This document shows, piece after piece, positions 1 through 11,867 of a DNA stretch of 64,000 bases. Both the position numbers and the translations under genes were made by a program. Below the pieces are notes generated by a model. The model saw only the letters and a program-made list of their open reading frames with translations. It had not been told where the DNA came from and ran no database searches. Origin of the DNA: Cryptomeria japonica (lineage: Eukaryota > Streptophyta > Pinopsida > Cupressales > Cupressaceae); the NCBI RefSeq assembly GCF_030272615.1, contig NC_081406.1:264709192-264773191 (forward strand), in the 5' to 3' direction. Position 1 is the stretch's first letter, and each line of letters opens with the position of its first letter.

Positions 1-620
1 TGATGGAAAACAAATTGTAACGTTCTGAAAAACAGTGAAAATTGCAGAAAATCTCCAAATTTTATGGACTTTTCCTTCAATACCTCCAACAATTGATCCT
101 ATGGTCGATGAAACAAGGATATTTATGTGTTTCATCAACCCTCCAACGTCCATAACCGATATTTGAGTATTAACTAACATTGAAACAAAACTAACACACT
201 TTTTACAACTTTGCAACAAAAGTTGCATTAACAAATTTACGGTGATCTCTTGGTGACCACACCACAATTAGGACAATGATCTCAAACACACTTTTTACCA
301 TTCTCTTAGTGATTGTGCCCAATTGAGTATTTCTTTCTTATGTATGAAAATGGCATTTTGCAGCATTCCATCGACGATGTATTTGAGATGTCTTTCATTT
401 AGATATGGCATGAGCTTAGTCCTAGAGTGAGACTAGGGAGTGGCTCCCACTCCTGTCCCTCATCCATCAGCATACCTGGTATGCTTGGAATTCGTGTTTG
501 GGGAGATTTTTAATCAAGTGATAAAATAACAATAGACTTGGGTTAAAACAAATAACAAGAAAATTGGTTCCTTGAGCACGCCTTGAGGGCTATCACAACA
601 CCAAGGGTGTTTTGGGAAGG
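1..620. other. No gene recognised
   Basis: AT-rich non-coding sequence. I see no ORF with family resemblance, no LTR ends and no clear repeat before the tandem array that starts near 621. Confidence 0.5.
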
Positions 621-942
621 CATGGAGCGTTGGGACTTGTGCGAAGAGGCATGCCCATTCATACAAGGATTATGTGATCATTGTTCTCATTCACATGAGA
701 TAATTCTTGGTTCCATATGGTTCATCCCCATGTAGCATATACGATGAAAGGCATGCCTGCACATGGAGTGTTGGGACTTGTGCAAAGAGACATACCTGCT
801 CATGTAGCATAGGGATTGTGTGATTTTCGTTCTTGTCCATATGAGAGAATGCTTGGTTCCATATATATGGTGCGTCCCCATGAGCACGTACAATGAAAGG
901 CAAGCCCGCACATGGAGCGTTGGGACTTGTGCCAAGAGACAT
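621..942. repeat. Degenerate tandem repeat, about 145-bp period
   Basis: A core reading catggagYgttgggacttg recurs at 621, 762 and 911 (spacing 141 and 149). Between the cores the sequence also repeats: 'cttggttccatat', 'ccccatg' and 'gatgaaaggcaMgcc' recur. About two and a half units are present. Both strands have short open frames here, but these follow from the repeat and resemble no known protein. Sequence from 943 to 1303 holds nothing recognisable. Confidence 0.75.
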
Positions 943-1303
943 ATGATGACACTTCCTCCACTGCACTCTAGAATCTAATGCCTTGTGTAGTTTTAAAGTA
1001 GTGACCCTATGTGGATTCATGACTTGGTATCATCCTTCTCTATTGATGTTGCACTATATTGTTCCATTACTTGTGTCATGTATGCATCGTTTATGGCATG
1101 TGTGAGCCTATCATCCCCCTTGTATACTTTGATTGACTATTTGGAACTATCTCCACAAGCACGATGGGGTGGACCTAAGGGTTCCATGTGGTCGGGTGGA
1201 CTTAAACAAAATAAAGGTTGGAAATATTTTATATCAAGTGTTTTGTGGGTGGTCATAATGCATTTATGTTTTCTTTTAAGATGCTAGTAACATTATTTTG
1301 AGT

Positions 1304-1648
1304 ACTATCTTTACCTATTGTACTTTGCTATTGGACTCAATCAACCCAATAACCTTGTAAATGTCATTTATTTTATTAAAGAGGATATTCATGTAGTCCG
1401 GAATGCATGATTATCATCTTTGAATATATGTTGAATATATAATAATGAGTGACTAATTAGTATGAGATATATATACACTATCTTTACCTATTGTACTTTG
1501 CTAGTGGACTCAATCAACCCAATAACCTTGTACATATGATTTATTTTATTAAAGAGGAAATTCATGTAGTCCGGAATGCATGATTATCATCTTTGAATAT
1601 ATGTTGAATCTATAATAATGAGTGACTACTTAGTATGAGATATATACA
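1304..1648. repeat. Tandem duplication of a 173-bp unit
   Basis: The unit beginning 'actatctttacctattgtac' at 1304 starts again at 1477 and is nearly identical through 'agtatgagatatata' at about 1648. The two copies differ at only a few positions, so the duplication is fairly recent compared with the decayed elements around it. From 1649 to 2064 I see no further feature. Confidence 0.9.
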
Positions 1649-2064
1649 TGTCATTCAATAGGTATATGTCATGTATTGACATAGGATGACACTTTATATG
1701 AGATTATCAATTTGGGATATACTAATAAGAAATATGTGCATATATAGTAGATAAGTTTTGGAAGCTCCTAAGAACAACTAACTTAGATAAGGTAGATAAA
1801 GTCATTTCATCTCCCTGATTGGCTTTAAAGGCTCTTATATTTGGGTTAGCTAATTCCCTATCAGCACCATTTTTAATAGGTTTATTAGTACTCAGTGGTT
1901 CATGCAGTCCTCTTAGGAGTTGGACCATCTCAACCATGGTGCACCTGATCATATTAACTTGAAACCAGTGCACCTCATATTAGCTTCAAACCTATGCCCC
2001 CTATTGGTAGCTGATGGGGATAGAATATCATTCGCTGTACATATCAATGAGGTTTGCTTTACGT

Positions 2065-2570
2065 CTAGATAATAACATTTTTTTTGAAAAAATAAATGTT
2101 CGTCGGAATTACAATGGATACCAAGCTTTCCACCAATGATGAAATTGTCAGACCAATAGCGTTCTTGTCAGTGCAAATTTTTTGGAGTCGTCGCACTTCC
2201 AACTCAAACTACACAAACATCCGACGACACTTCCTAGTCAGACGGTCATTGATGCATATTAATGGACCGACGAAACAACCGTCGAACAAACAGCATCACC
2301 GTCGGTGCAAATTTTCAGACTTCTGTCGAGTTTCCGACGAAGTCTACACAAAAATCCGACGGGGATGTTGTATGTGCGATGACTTTTTTGACCGGAAGAG
2401 CGATCATGCCCACCATCGGCAGAGTCCATGGGATTGTTGTATTTCCGACAGTCAGAGGCATTGTCGACAAGTCTGACGATGATTTTTTGACGGTTACTTT
2501 TGTCGGCACTCCAACGAAAATTAGTCACAATTCCTACAATCAGCCGCCAGAAATTAGCCCCGAATGTACT
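2065..2570. mobile_element. CGTCGG-motif-rich insert, probably a DNA-transposon fragment
   Basis: This block is much richer in CpG than its surroundings. It is dense in variants of CGTCGG/CCGACG on both strands (for example at 2100, 2220, 2305, 2335, 2355, 2450, 2505). It starts after a T-rich stretch near 2080 and ends where the reading frame of the neighbouring copia reverse transcriptase/RNase H stops abruptly near 2570. Arrays of short subterminal motifs are characteristic of CACTA/En-Spm and some Mutator elements. That assignment is inference, because I could not define terminal inverted repeats or a target duplication. An open frame on the minus strand runs from the copia gene into this block by chance fusion. 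Confidence 0.5.
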
Positions 2571-3830
2571 AGTGCTGGAAACCAAACCAATACTATAAGC
2601 AATATTCGGCCTAGTAAGAGTTAAATAATTCAAACTTCCAACTAATTGTCTATGCATAGTAGGATCAACAAGAGGAGTTTGCATATCAAGCATTAACTTA
2701 GTGCCTAATTCAATAGGAATTGAAACATGGTTAGCATCATTCATTTTAAATTTATCTATAAGATCTTGAGCATAATAACTTTGAGATAAGAAAATTCCTT
2801 TAGAGGTTTGCCAAATTTGCATTCGTAAGAAATAATGTAAAAGACCTAAATCAGTCATTTGAAATTTTTGATTAAGTTGAAACTTAATATCAGAAATCAA
2901 AGTATTGGAACTTGAAGTAAGAATCAAATCATCTACATACAAGATAATAATGATAATATCATCTTCACTATGTTTAATATACAAGTTAGGATCATTTTTA
3001 CTTCTAATAAAGCCTTGAGAAAGAAATAATGCATTAATCTTTGAATACCACTCCCTAGGAGATTGCTTTAATCCATAAATTGATTTCTTTAATTTACAAA
3101 CGAAGTGTGCATTACCTTCTTTAATAAAGCCAGGAGGTTGAGACATAAATTTCCTCATGTAAATCACCATTAAGAAAAGCACTTTTAACATCCATTTGGT
3201 GAATAGGCGAATTCATTCTAGAAGCTAAAGCAAGCACAAGTTTAATTGTAGGCATTTTAGCAACAGGAGCAAAAGTTTCAGTATAATCTAAGCCTTCAAT
3301 TTGAGAAAAACCTCTAGCAACTAATCTAGCTTTAAATTTACTAACTTGATTATTAGCATTCAATTTAGTTTTATAAAGCCACTTGCAAGAAACAAGATTT
3401 TTACCATGAGGCAAGGGAACTAAATCCCAAGTTTGGTTAGAAATTAAAGTATCATATTCTTCCTTCATTGCTTTTTGCCAATGTGGTTGATTTTTAGCTT
3501 GATCAGATGTTTTAAGATCATTACAATTCATAATAGTAGTCATTAAAGCATAATTACAATAATTAACTCTTCTAGCTTGAATTCTATCCATTCTAGCTAA
3601 GTATTCATTACTATATTGAATTAAAGATTTAAACCATTTAGGTCTTCTTTTAGAAGTAATGGATTCATCACTAGAAGAAGAGTCATGAGGAGCAGAGTTA
3701 TTATTATCATCATCACTATCACTAGAGGGAATAGAAAGAGATGCATTAGGAGTAGGGTTAAGAAAAGTAGGTTGGTCTTCCACAAGCACAACTTTGCTTT
3801 GAGAAGTTCATCATCCTCCACTTTAGAACA
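2571..3830 (-). pseudogene. copia reverse transcriptase domain (broken)
   Basis: On the minus strand, from about 3790 down, an acidic/serine-rich spacer leads into copia RT. Recognisable blocks are NQTWDLVPLP, the KARLVARGFSQ segment followed by DYTETFAPV, the QMDVKSAFLNG motif, SIYGLKQSPREWY, and the catalytic YVDD box (near 2925-2945). The family then continues with a segment resembling RPNIAYSIGLVS just before truncation near 2570. The frame changes once near 3150, after 'NGDLHEEIYV', so two frames are needed. RNase H is missing. The RT motifs themselves are well preserved, which suggests moderate age. Confidence 0.9.
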
Positions 3831-3896
3831 ATCATTAGTGCATTTTTCTGCAATACAAAAATCTCTTGCAACTTTTACCTTGTTATTAATAGGATT

Positions 3897-5095
3897 CTAA
3901 ACTCTATAACCTTTAGTATTTTCATCATAACCAACAAAAATAAAAGGAGAAGATTTAGCATCTAATTTTTTTCTTTTCTCCTTAGGTTTGTGAACATAAG
4001 CTGTGGAACAAAAAATTCTTAAATTCTGCAAATTAGGCTTTCTACCAAACCAAGCTTCTTCAGGAGTTTTATCCTTTAAGGTTTTGGTAGGTGTTCTATT
4101 AATTAAATAAGTTGCACAAGCCATAACTTCAGCCCAAAACTTGTAATCCATATTTTTTGCATGCAATAAACATCTAGCCATTTCAACAATGGTCCTATGC
4201 TTCCGTTCTGCCACACCATTTTTTTGTGGTGTATAAGGAATGGTAAGCTCATGTTTAATTCAAAAAGATTTCAAATAAGCATTAAATGCATTATTGACAT
4301 ATTCTCTTCCATTGTTAGTACGAAGAATCTTAATTTTAGAACCAGATTACCTTTCTACAAACATATGAAATTCAGTAAACACATCAAGCACTTGATCCTT
4401 ACTATGAAGGAAATATATCCATGTTCTCCTTGAAAAATCATCAACAAAGGTAAGAGCATACCTTGAACCTTGGATGGAGCGATTCTCCATGGGACCTAAG
4501 AGATCACTATGAACTAGATGCAATTTAGTATATGCCCTCCAAGATTGACCATGAGGAAAGGGTTCCCTATGCATCTTACCACACATGCAACCATTGCAAA
4601 CAATTTGAGAAGGAACAATAGTAGGCAATCCATCAACCATATTTTCTTTTTGCATCAATGCAATATAATCATAATTGAGATGGCCAAGTCTTTCATGCCA
4701 TATAGTAAAATCAACAGTAGTAATCAAGGAAAACTTTGTAGGAGCAAATTCATAGAACTTGAATAAGTTATCAGTATCCATTTTAGCAGTAGCAATAAGA
4801 TGATTAGTTTTTGGATCAATAATATAGCGCATGCCCCTATAAAAGTTAATCTTATAATCTTGATAAAGTTTAGGAACTAAAAGCAAATTTGATTTTAATT
4901 CAAGAACATAAAGAACATCATGTAATTTCCCATTAGGAACATTCACATCACCAATAGCTTCAACTTTGCAACTATGATTATTAGCTAATTGAACAGGAAT
5001 ATTGGAAGTATCGGGATGCAAAGATTCAAAACATTCTTTATGAAAAGTAACATGTTGAGATGCACCAGAATCAATAATCCACTCAAGTGGTTGAG
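3897..5095 (-). pseudogene. copia protease and integrase region (broken)
   Basis: The minus strand encodes an aspartic protease start with the DSGAS catalytic motif near 5070-5045. It then has a GAG-pre-integrase zinc module (WHERLGHLN followed by CNGCMCGKM) and an integrase core. Catalytic aspartates lie in HSDLLG and FVDDFSRRTW. The third block reads TNNGREY where families have TDNG-E, so a residue next to the catalytic Glu region has changed. Stops occur near 4345, 4265 and 3897. The segment with NGVAERKHRTI and FWAEVMACATYLINR is typical of copia integrase. Confidence 0.9.
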
Positions 5096-5214
5096 AAACA
5101 TTATAAGTACATGTAAATGCATGATGAGATGAATTATCATTATTATTACCTTTCTTTAATGAGGTTTATGTTGTTGATTATTTTGATTATTTTGGTTCAT
5201 GGGCTTTTTACCAT

Positions 5215-6082
5215 TTTGCTTCTTAAAACAATTATTAGTAATATGTCCATCTCTCCCACAATATGTACAATGGGGTCTTGTTTGAGAATTATTCATTTGA
5301 TTATTGTACGTATTATTATGATTATTATTATGAGAATTGTTATGATAGGATTTAGAATGAGATTGATAATTAGAAGATTTATGATTATTATTATGATTAT
5401 GATTATTATTATTGGATCTAAAATTATTATTATGATTTTGATTTTTAGAAATAAAAGCATGTTCATGTTCACTACTTTTAAGAGTACCAAATTGAATTAA
5501 TTTAGCTTCCTCTTGACGTTATAAATTGCGAAAAAAATCATAATTTAATTGAGTAGCTAAACTAGGAATAGCAAGTTGAGCATGAATATTCGTAATAAAT
5601 TGCTGAAATTGACAAGGATGACATTTTATAAGAATAAGATGAATTAAACGTAAATCAGCTAGCGTAACTCCTAAACCAGTTAATTGACTATTAATTGAAT
5701 CAAAATTTAATAAGAATTCATCCATGGTTTTAAAATCCCTACACCTGAGATCTTCGAGTTGATCTTGAAGCTGAATTTTTCGGGATTCATTTGAGCTATC
5801 ATAAGTTGTTTTTAAAAATTTTCAAGCTTCATACGCTTTTGTACAATTTCCAACTAGATTATACAAATCAGGAACCATTGAAATACCAATTAAACCAAGT
5901 GCTTCCTCATTTTGAGCCTTCCATCTATCTTGGTCAGCTTGAGAAGCAGTTGTAGCAAGCTCAAAACTTTTATCAATTGCAACATCCAAAAGGTGTTTGA
6001 AACGAAATATAAAATAAATATGCATTTTCCATGAATGATAATTACTACCATTTAACTTAATTTCAGGAATTAAAGTAGACAT
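5215..6082 (-). pseudogene. copia gag with CCHC zinc knuckle (broken)
   Basis: The minus strand starts with Met at 6082 in the pattern MSTLIPEIKLNGSNYHSWK, the usual start of UBN2-type copia gag. The coat domain runs to about 5520 with one stop near 5822 and another near 5519. Downstream, near 5275-5215, a zinc knuckle of the form C-x2-C-x4-H-x4-C (CTYCGRDGHITNNC) is visible. Asn codons rich in A and T surround the knuckle. Read from the other strand they give a low-complexity Ile/Met-rich open frame that is not a gene. Confidence 0.85.
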
Positions 6083-7496
6083 ATTTACAAAATAAGCTTG
6101 AACAAGTAATGGTTAGTATTTAAAAAATTACCCCTTTTTAATTAAAAGACAAAAAAATAAATAGCCTCCTTGATTAAAAATTGAATCAAATTTTAATAGT
6201 TAAAAAAAAATTATCAAGAAATATTATTTTCAATTTTTTTAATAACAAATTTAAATTTTTTAAAAAATTAAATTTTAATTAAACAAACTTATATTAAAAA
6301 AACTTTAAATCTTTATAATAACAAAATAAAAATTTGTATATTAATAACTTTATTTAAAACTTTAAATTTTATTAAAAAAAAAAATTTAAAAATGAACTTA
6401 ATGAAACTTTACTTTTAAATAAACTTTTATAAAATTAAACTAAACTTTTTAAAGATTAAAACTTTTACACTAAATAATATTAAACTTTACTTAATTTTAA
6501 AGAGCTAAACTATTATTTCAAAAAAGTTAACTAGCCTTATTACATGTAAGACGAAGAAACCTTAAAATTTTTAAGTTAAATTTTTAAAGAGCTAAACTAT
6601 TATTTCAAAAAAGTTAACTAGCCTTATTACATGTAAGACGAAGAAACCTTAAAATTTTTAAGTTAAATTTTTAAACCTTATGATATACGAGAGATGATTT
6701 ATCCTTTGACTTTTTCTGAATTAAGTTATATGAAACGTAATAAAGCTAAAGATAAATAAAACGTAAGAACAAATCAATACGTAAATTATGATACAAAACT
6801 ATACGTTATGACAGAGATAAAACAAAATAATCAGAGTTTGGTGCTGAGATACTGTGCAGGGAGGGACGTTACGATAGAGATTTGGTGCTAAGATGTTGTG
6901 CAGGGAGGAACGATAAGCAAAAGAAAAAAAATTAATAACTTAAATTCAGGTAAAATGGTTTCAGAAGTGTTCAAGGAGAGCACACGAAAAGATTTGAAGA
7001 TAAGAGGAAGTATATTAGAGTAGAGCAAACTAAAGATTTAGGAATTAATCAAAGCAAGCTTTAGATACAAGCTGCGAAAGATTTATCATATTTATAGACA
7101 AAGATAGATATGTAACCCAGATGATTGAGTTAGTATTTTGTAAGTGAAACAAAACTTTAAATAGAATTATTTTAAACAGATTTAATCAGAGAGGAACTAA
7201 AACAATTCTTTTGAATCTGCAAACAGAAATAGTTAGAAAATATATAAATCAATATTAACCTGCAAGAAAATCAGAGAAGCAATTGAATAATGGAAAATGT
7301 TTTGGCGGCAAGCCTTCCAAAGATTTTTTTTTTTTTTAAGCTAGAATCTAAGAAGATTAGAGAAATAACCCAAAACCTGCACAATAGAAAATATTAGAGA
7401 AAGAACTTCTTCTCCTCTCAAGAATGCCTCCAAGAAGGTGAACTCTACAGAATGGTAACCTTCATGAATCTCAACTTGAAACAAGGATTAGAACCT
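6083..7496 (-). other. AT-rich leader of the copia element
   Basis: This stretch between the gag start and the primer-binding site is extremely A/T-rich and has no coding signal. It contains an 87-bp tandem duplication: the unit starting 'aaagagctaaactatta' at 6499 begins again at 6586 and ends near 6672, almost identical. Confidence 0.7.
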
Positions 7497-7508
7497 GCTC
7501 TGATACCA
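7497..7508 (-). other. Primer-binding site of copia element (tRNA-iMet type)
   Basis: On the minus strand the sequence TGGTATCAGAGC, complementary to the 3' end of plant initiator methionine tRNA, lies directly inside the LTR end. It fixes both the orientation and the LTR boundary. Confidence 0.9.
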
Positions 7509-8012
7509 TGAAAGGAAATACAAGAGCAAGGAAAGAAAAACAAAATCCAAGTAAGTTTATTGATGAAGTAAATGTTACCAAGAGAAATGCAAAAACCTTG
7601 GAGAAATCTCCCAAATGTGAAGGAGGCACAAGAACTTTTGAAAGGGGAAAAGCAAAGAAAAACCCCTTGTGTTATTATGAATGAAGCAATGCCTAAAATG
7701 AGAGAGAGAGAGGGGGAGAAAGAAGCTCTTTACAATAATGTCATTAAGAAGAAATGAGAGAGGAGACATCTCTTAAATAGAGATGAGAAGAGGAGTTACA
7801 AAGTAACTCCCAAATCTATGAATGCCACTATTCATAAAATGTGTGTGTCATGTGTCCACATCCTCTTAAGGAGGAAATCTAAAATTTCTTAATAAAGGAA
7901 AATAAAGAAATGACATGTCCTCACACATGTACAAGAGGACAAATTACATGTAGGGATTCCAAAGGAATATCCCAAATTAAATACAACCAAGTAAAGATTA
8001 ACTATTCTAACA
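7509..8012 (-). repeat. 5' LTR of copia element
   Basis: On the minus strand the LTR begins TGTTAGAATAG at 8012 and ends in CA at 7509, next to the primer-binding site; it is 504 bp long. No partner LTR is present because the element is truncated. Short open frames on both strands inside it are not genes. Confidence 0.8.
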
Positions 8013-9485
8013 ATCACAAAATGTGATCTGAAATGTTGATGCAAAAAACACTCACACAATTAAATCCAGAAGCACATACGACCAACTTAAAAATTGTTTC
8101 CCAACATCATTTCTATAGGATTTTCAAGGCAATGAGTAATCTTGAAGACTTTTTAAAAGCATCACTATCCTATTCTATCATATTATTCTTTCTCTATTGT
8201 AGTTCACTTGTCATTTCAAATTATCTTGCTTCTAGAGAGTGAAATTTACTTCCTTTGACTGTGGAATTGTGCAAGGATGTCTTGGAGCAAAAAACACCCT
8301 CATCAAAACTAATCATAACATGTTTGGGTTACCCTTTTTTATATTAATAATTTCAAACAAGAGAAAAAGTATTCAAATTCAAGGCATAAAGAGAATGTTT
8401 TCAAAGTTTTCGAGAATTTTTAAAATTCTATCATAATCAAAATAGAAAAAAAAAAAGTAAATGGGACCTTGGTTTGCTAGTGAAGTTGAAAGGTTCTTAA
8501 TGAGCCCGCCAGGGATCAATTTTTGTTGAGTGCAAGGCTCTGACATCAAAAAGGGATGAGGTCGGGATTGTGTCCCAAGTGAATTTGGTAAAATGGATAC
8601 CCACCAACCCTCGACTCTTAGCCAAAGAGGTTCTCGTTCTCCCATATCAGACAGCAAAAACAAATTTGTGAACAAACCTCCATATATATATATATATATA
8701 TAAACTTCATTTGAATAATCTAAGGGCATCTATCTAGAAACAATTTTTAGTGTGCACTAAAAATAGCTTGTTCTCACCTTTTCAAATAAAAGCACACATT
8801 TTGAGATGTATTATTTTTAGCCAAATCTACTTTGAATGGTCTCTATTTTTAATATAAAATGCTTTTGATTTTTTTTAGATTCCCCATTTATATCCTAGAA
8901 AACTATTTTTAATCATCTATTTTAAATCTTCCTTCATATAGAAGATGTGAGCATTAAGTCATAGATTATAATAAATTCATTTTTAGTTTATATTAAAAGA
9001 TAAAATTTATGAGAAAAATGACTTTTAATCCAATCAATCATTTTTAGAATATAAATAAAAAAGGTTTTATTTACTTTCATATAATAGTTTTATAAATAAT
9101 ATTAATTAGTGATAGTTTGTATTTAGATGAAAAACGGTAATTCTCACACTTTCATATTTTAATATTATTATTGAATATTAATGTTAATCTAAAATTCATT
9201 CAAAACAATTTATTATGTCTATCTTGATTTTTAAATCACTATTTGAAATGTTTTGTATGTAAATTGAGAGAGAAATTATTTTTAGTGAATTTACAAGTTT
9301 TTATTACATGTTTGTTTAAACTAAAAGATTGTTACTTTGTATTGATTTTTTATTTTAATTTACCAACACTATCCTTATGTGTATCTCATTCAATAGTTAT
9401 GTGTACTTGAATTGTTCATTCTTTGTTTTTAACTAAACATTCAAAACAATTTATTATGTCTATATTGTTTTTTAAATTACTATTT
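8013..9485. other. Non-coding AT-rich stretch with (AT)n microsatellite
   Basis: No gene is seen. An (AT)n tract occupies about 8683-8702. A short direct repeat, treated separately, starts at 9197. Confidence 0.5.
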
Positions 9486-9495
9486 GAAATGTTTT
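9197..9495. repeat. 58-bp direct repeat, 241 bp apart
   Basis: 'cattcaaaacaatttattat' starts at 9197 and again at 9438. Both copies continue through 'tatttgaaatgtttt' (9254 and 9495). The second copy is cut exactly at its end by the LINE insertion, and the missing continuation 'gtata' reappears at 10,706 on the far side. Confidence 0.85.
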
Positions 9496-10696
9496 TTTAT
9501 TATAAAAGAAACAAAACAAGGGTGTTGGCCCTATAAAAACTCAGGTTGAACATGCCATTGACAACATATCATGAACAGACCATTGTCAACAAAACAAAGG
9601 CCAAAATAGACCTTTTACAACACACTAGCAATATAGCTAGGAACCCAACTCAAGGGTGGGAAAAAAATTCACCCACAACTTAGGGAAGACTTTGGGAGGA
9701 GGAAGAACTACCTTTCCACATACAACTAACAACAGTCTAAGAAATAGTATTGTTAAGAACATCATTACATATGGGATCAAGAGGGGAAATCCCCTTAGAG
9801 GATCTATTAGCACCTGGAGCATACTATTGAGCATCAACCACCAAAGGCTGGAGCAAAACATGAGCAATAGGAGTGAAATCCATAGTGCCAGAGGAGGCCA
9901 CACCAGAAGCAAGAGGTACAATAAGATCCACAGGGTCTGTGAAGGACACACCAACAGTAAGAGGGTCAACATCATCTTGGGAGGAGTCATCATCATCTTG
10001 TGAAGAGTCATGAAAACAAGAAATTGAAGCCTCAACACTCAAGTGAACACTATTCATGTCCTTCCACCAAATAGTAGTGTGTTTAAAGTGCGAGAGAGAA
10101 TAATCTATAGCTAAGTGGCTAGTTGAGAAGCATCTACGACATCACTAGGGGAAGCCTTCATAGTCCAATGATTAAGTCCATGGCCTATCCCCAAATATTA
10201 AAACCACGTCCTTAGGGAGAGGTGTAGAGATGTCAATGTCAATTAAAATGCGAGCAAAAGTAGAATGGCCCATGAATGAATTGGTATCATCAACCTTCAC
10301 GAAGTGGTTGATAGAGTTGTTAGTGGCCTCATAACAAGAAGTCTCCCAAAAATGAAGGGGAAGATTAGGAAGACGAACCCGCACTGGGTGCACATTGAGT
10401 GGTTTAGTAAAAGGGTCAAAAGAAGTTGTCCAAGGTTTGATCAAAAAATAGTTAACACCCCAAGTCCACAACTTTCTTAGCACCAAGTCACAATCATTAG
10501 AAGAAGCAAAGGAAGCAATTAAAAACCCTTAGCACAAGGAAAGAACTCAATGTTACTGGTAACCAAGGGATTCCAAGAATTCATCACCCGAGGATGTAAA
10601 TCCAGGAGAGAAGGCTAGAGACTAGCAAATCTACACATCAATTCACAATGTTGGTAGAAATCCACATTTTCCACATCTTGGCCGCAAACCACAAGA
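9496..10696 (-). mobile_element. LINE (L1-type) copy lacking ORF2, with target-site duplication
   Basis: On the minus strand the insertion ends in 'TTTTATAATAAAAAAA' at 9496. It is flanked by GAAATGTTTT (9486-9495) and GAATGTTTT (10,697-10,705), a target duplication differing by one deleted base. Inside is an ORF1 remnant followed directly by the 3' tail. ORF2 (endonuclease and RT) is absent, so the copy is internally deleted or was made from a shortened transcript. It was mobilised in trans, as expected for a non-autonomous L1-like copy. Confidence 0.75.
10140..10690 (-). pseudogene. LINE ORF1 fragment, DUF4283-type domain
   Basis: The minus-strand translation resembles the DUF4283 domain found at the start of plant L1 ORF1 proteins. 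A frameshifted upstream part reads VDFYQHCELMCRF. The downstream part has KPWTTSFDPFTKPLNVHPV, VRLPNLPLHFW and a segment FARILIDIDISTPLPKD. These are the family's most conserved blocks (nucleic-acid binding, cytoplasmic RNP). A stop follows RPWT at 10,172 and a frameshift lies near 10,490. Downstream (10,057-9640) is an Asp/Ser-rich tail without domains. Confidence 0.8.
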
Positions 10697-10705
10697 GAAT
10701 GTTTT

Positions 10706-11579
10706 GTATAACATGTGAATACAATTGTTATCAATGATCAAGAAACTTGGAATGGTAAATTATGTCACTTATGCATCTTACACTTTTTGCGTGTCATATT
10801 TTTTTATCATAATAATCAAATTGGTCACTTTCCCAAATATAAACACTCCATGAAATTATTCAATGCAATTGTCATAACTTCCATATTGAGAAGATAGTCT
10901 CTACACTCAATTTTGAAGTTTTCAATGTAAGATCTCTATTTGATATCTCTACATAACATTTCAAATGCTCTAGAGAATAAAACATATTCATACCCTCACA
11001 GACATTTCAATTTCTCTATTCCATGATCTTTGGAAATCACATATTATTTATCATTTACATGATTAAATATAATATGCAAGCCTTAAAATTCGTGAAAGTA
11101 ATAACAAACCTAATCGTAACACTTTATTCTCTAATACCTTACATTTACAAAAGAAAATCAATTTAAAAAGAATGGAAAAATTACTCATCTTATATATATA
11201 AACACATTTTAAAAAATATATTTACGAAATACAAATATAATTCTAAAATTAATTAATCTTTAGCCTTCTTGAAACTAAATAGAATTCAAAAACAATTCTT
11301 ACAAGTAGCATCAAATTAATTGCCAAAACATAAAAAATAAAAAAATAAAAATAACCACTAGAGAACCCTTCTTACAATATATTTATACAATGCTCAAAAT
11401 ATTATTTTCTTTATATTCATGAAACTTAGGTAAATCATAACCAATCCCTTCATACTCCAAACCATTCGCAAATACTTGACTATTTAATAATATCCCAAAT
11501 ATAGAAGTTGATGATACAACCAAGGAGTCAAGAATCATCTGCAAGCAAAACACCTATCAAACAAAGATAATATGCTCTA
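10706..11579. other. No gene recognised
   Basis: AT-rich sequence with many short poly-A and poly-T runs. No domain, LTR end or clear repeat was seen. Confidence 0.5.
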
Positions 11580-11867
11580 TAACAACCCGAGAATATGTAT
11601 TATTGCACACAAGAATGATTGGACATACAATTACAATGAATGAATGTATCCTTATAAAAGGATGAATGAAAATCTTAGATGCAAACCCTAAAGGCTAGGT
11701 TAAATTAGCATGTGTCAAGTGTCACAATCATAATGAATGAGACAACTTAAGCTATTGTTAGCCTTATTAGATAAAAGGAAAAACCACCTAAGTTTAGCTT
11801 AAGTAAAAAAGTAATTAAAGGGCCTCATATATAAATAATTAGATAAAGTGTCCTAATTACTTCAACG
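11580..11867 (-). repeat. 3' LTR of second minus-strand copia element
   Basis: This copy shares with 15,023-15,307 the blocks 'gtattattgcacacaagaat', 'ccttataaaaggatgaatga', 'ttagcatgtgtcaagtgtca' and 'gacaacttaagctatt', all in the same order. The 'cttataaaagg' block lies on the plus strand and is not the promoter of this minus-strand element. Confidence 0.8.

Larger units (their letters stand above)
2571..8012 (-). mobile_element. Ty1/copia LTR retrotransposon, 3'-truncated
   Basis: On the minus strand the order is 5' LTR (8012-7509), primer-binding site (7508-7497), an AT-rich leader, then gag, protease, integrase and reverse transcriptase, the copia order. The element stops near 2570, inside the sequence that links RT to RNase H, where the CGTCGG-rich insert begins. 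No 3' LTR was found in the window. Internal stops and frameshifts break every gene, so the copy is dead. It lies about 9 kb downstream of the RSH1 stop codon and has no visible link with that gene. Confidence 0.9.

Noticed and set aside
2259..2570. C-terminal 100 residues of a 310-residue minus-strand open frame
   Set aside because: Copia RT similarity stops at 2570; the rest is translation of the CGTCGG-rich insert, a chance fusion.
5117..5500. Plus-strand open frame rich in Ile and Met
   Set aside because: It is the antisense of the Asn-rich region around the copia zinc knuckle; low complexity, no family resemblance.
8379..8729. Minus-strand open frame with Tyr/Ile run
   Set aside because: The run is translation of the (AT)n microsatellite; the remainder has no recognised motif.
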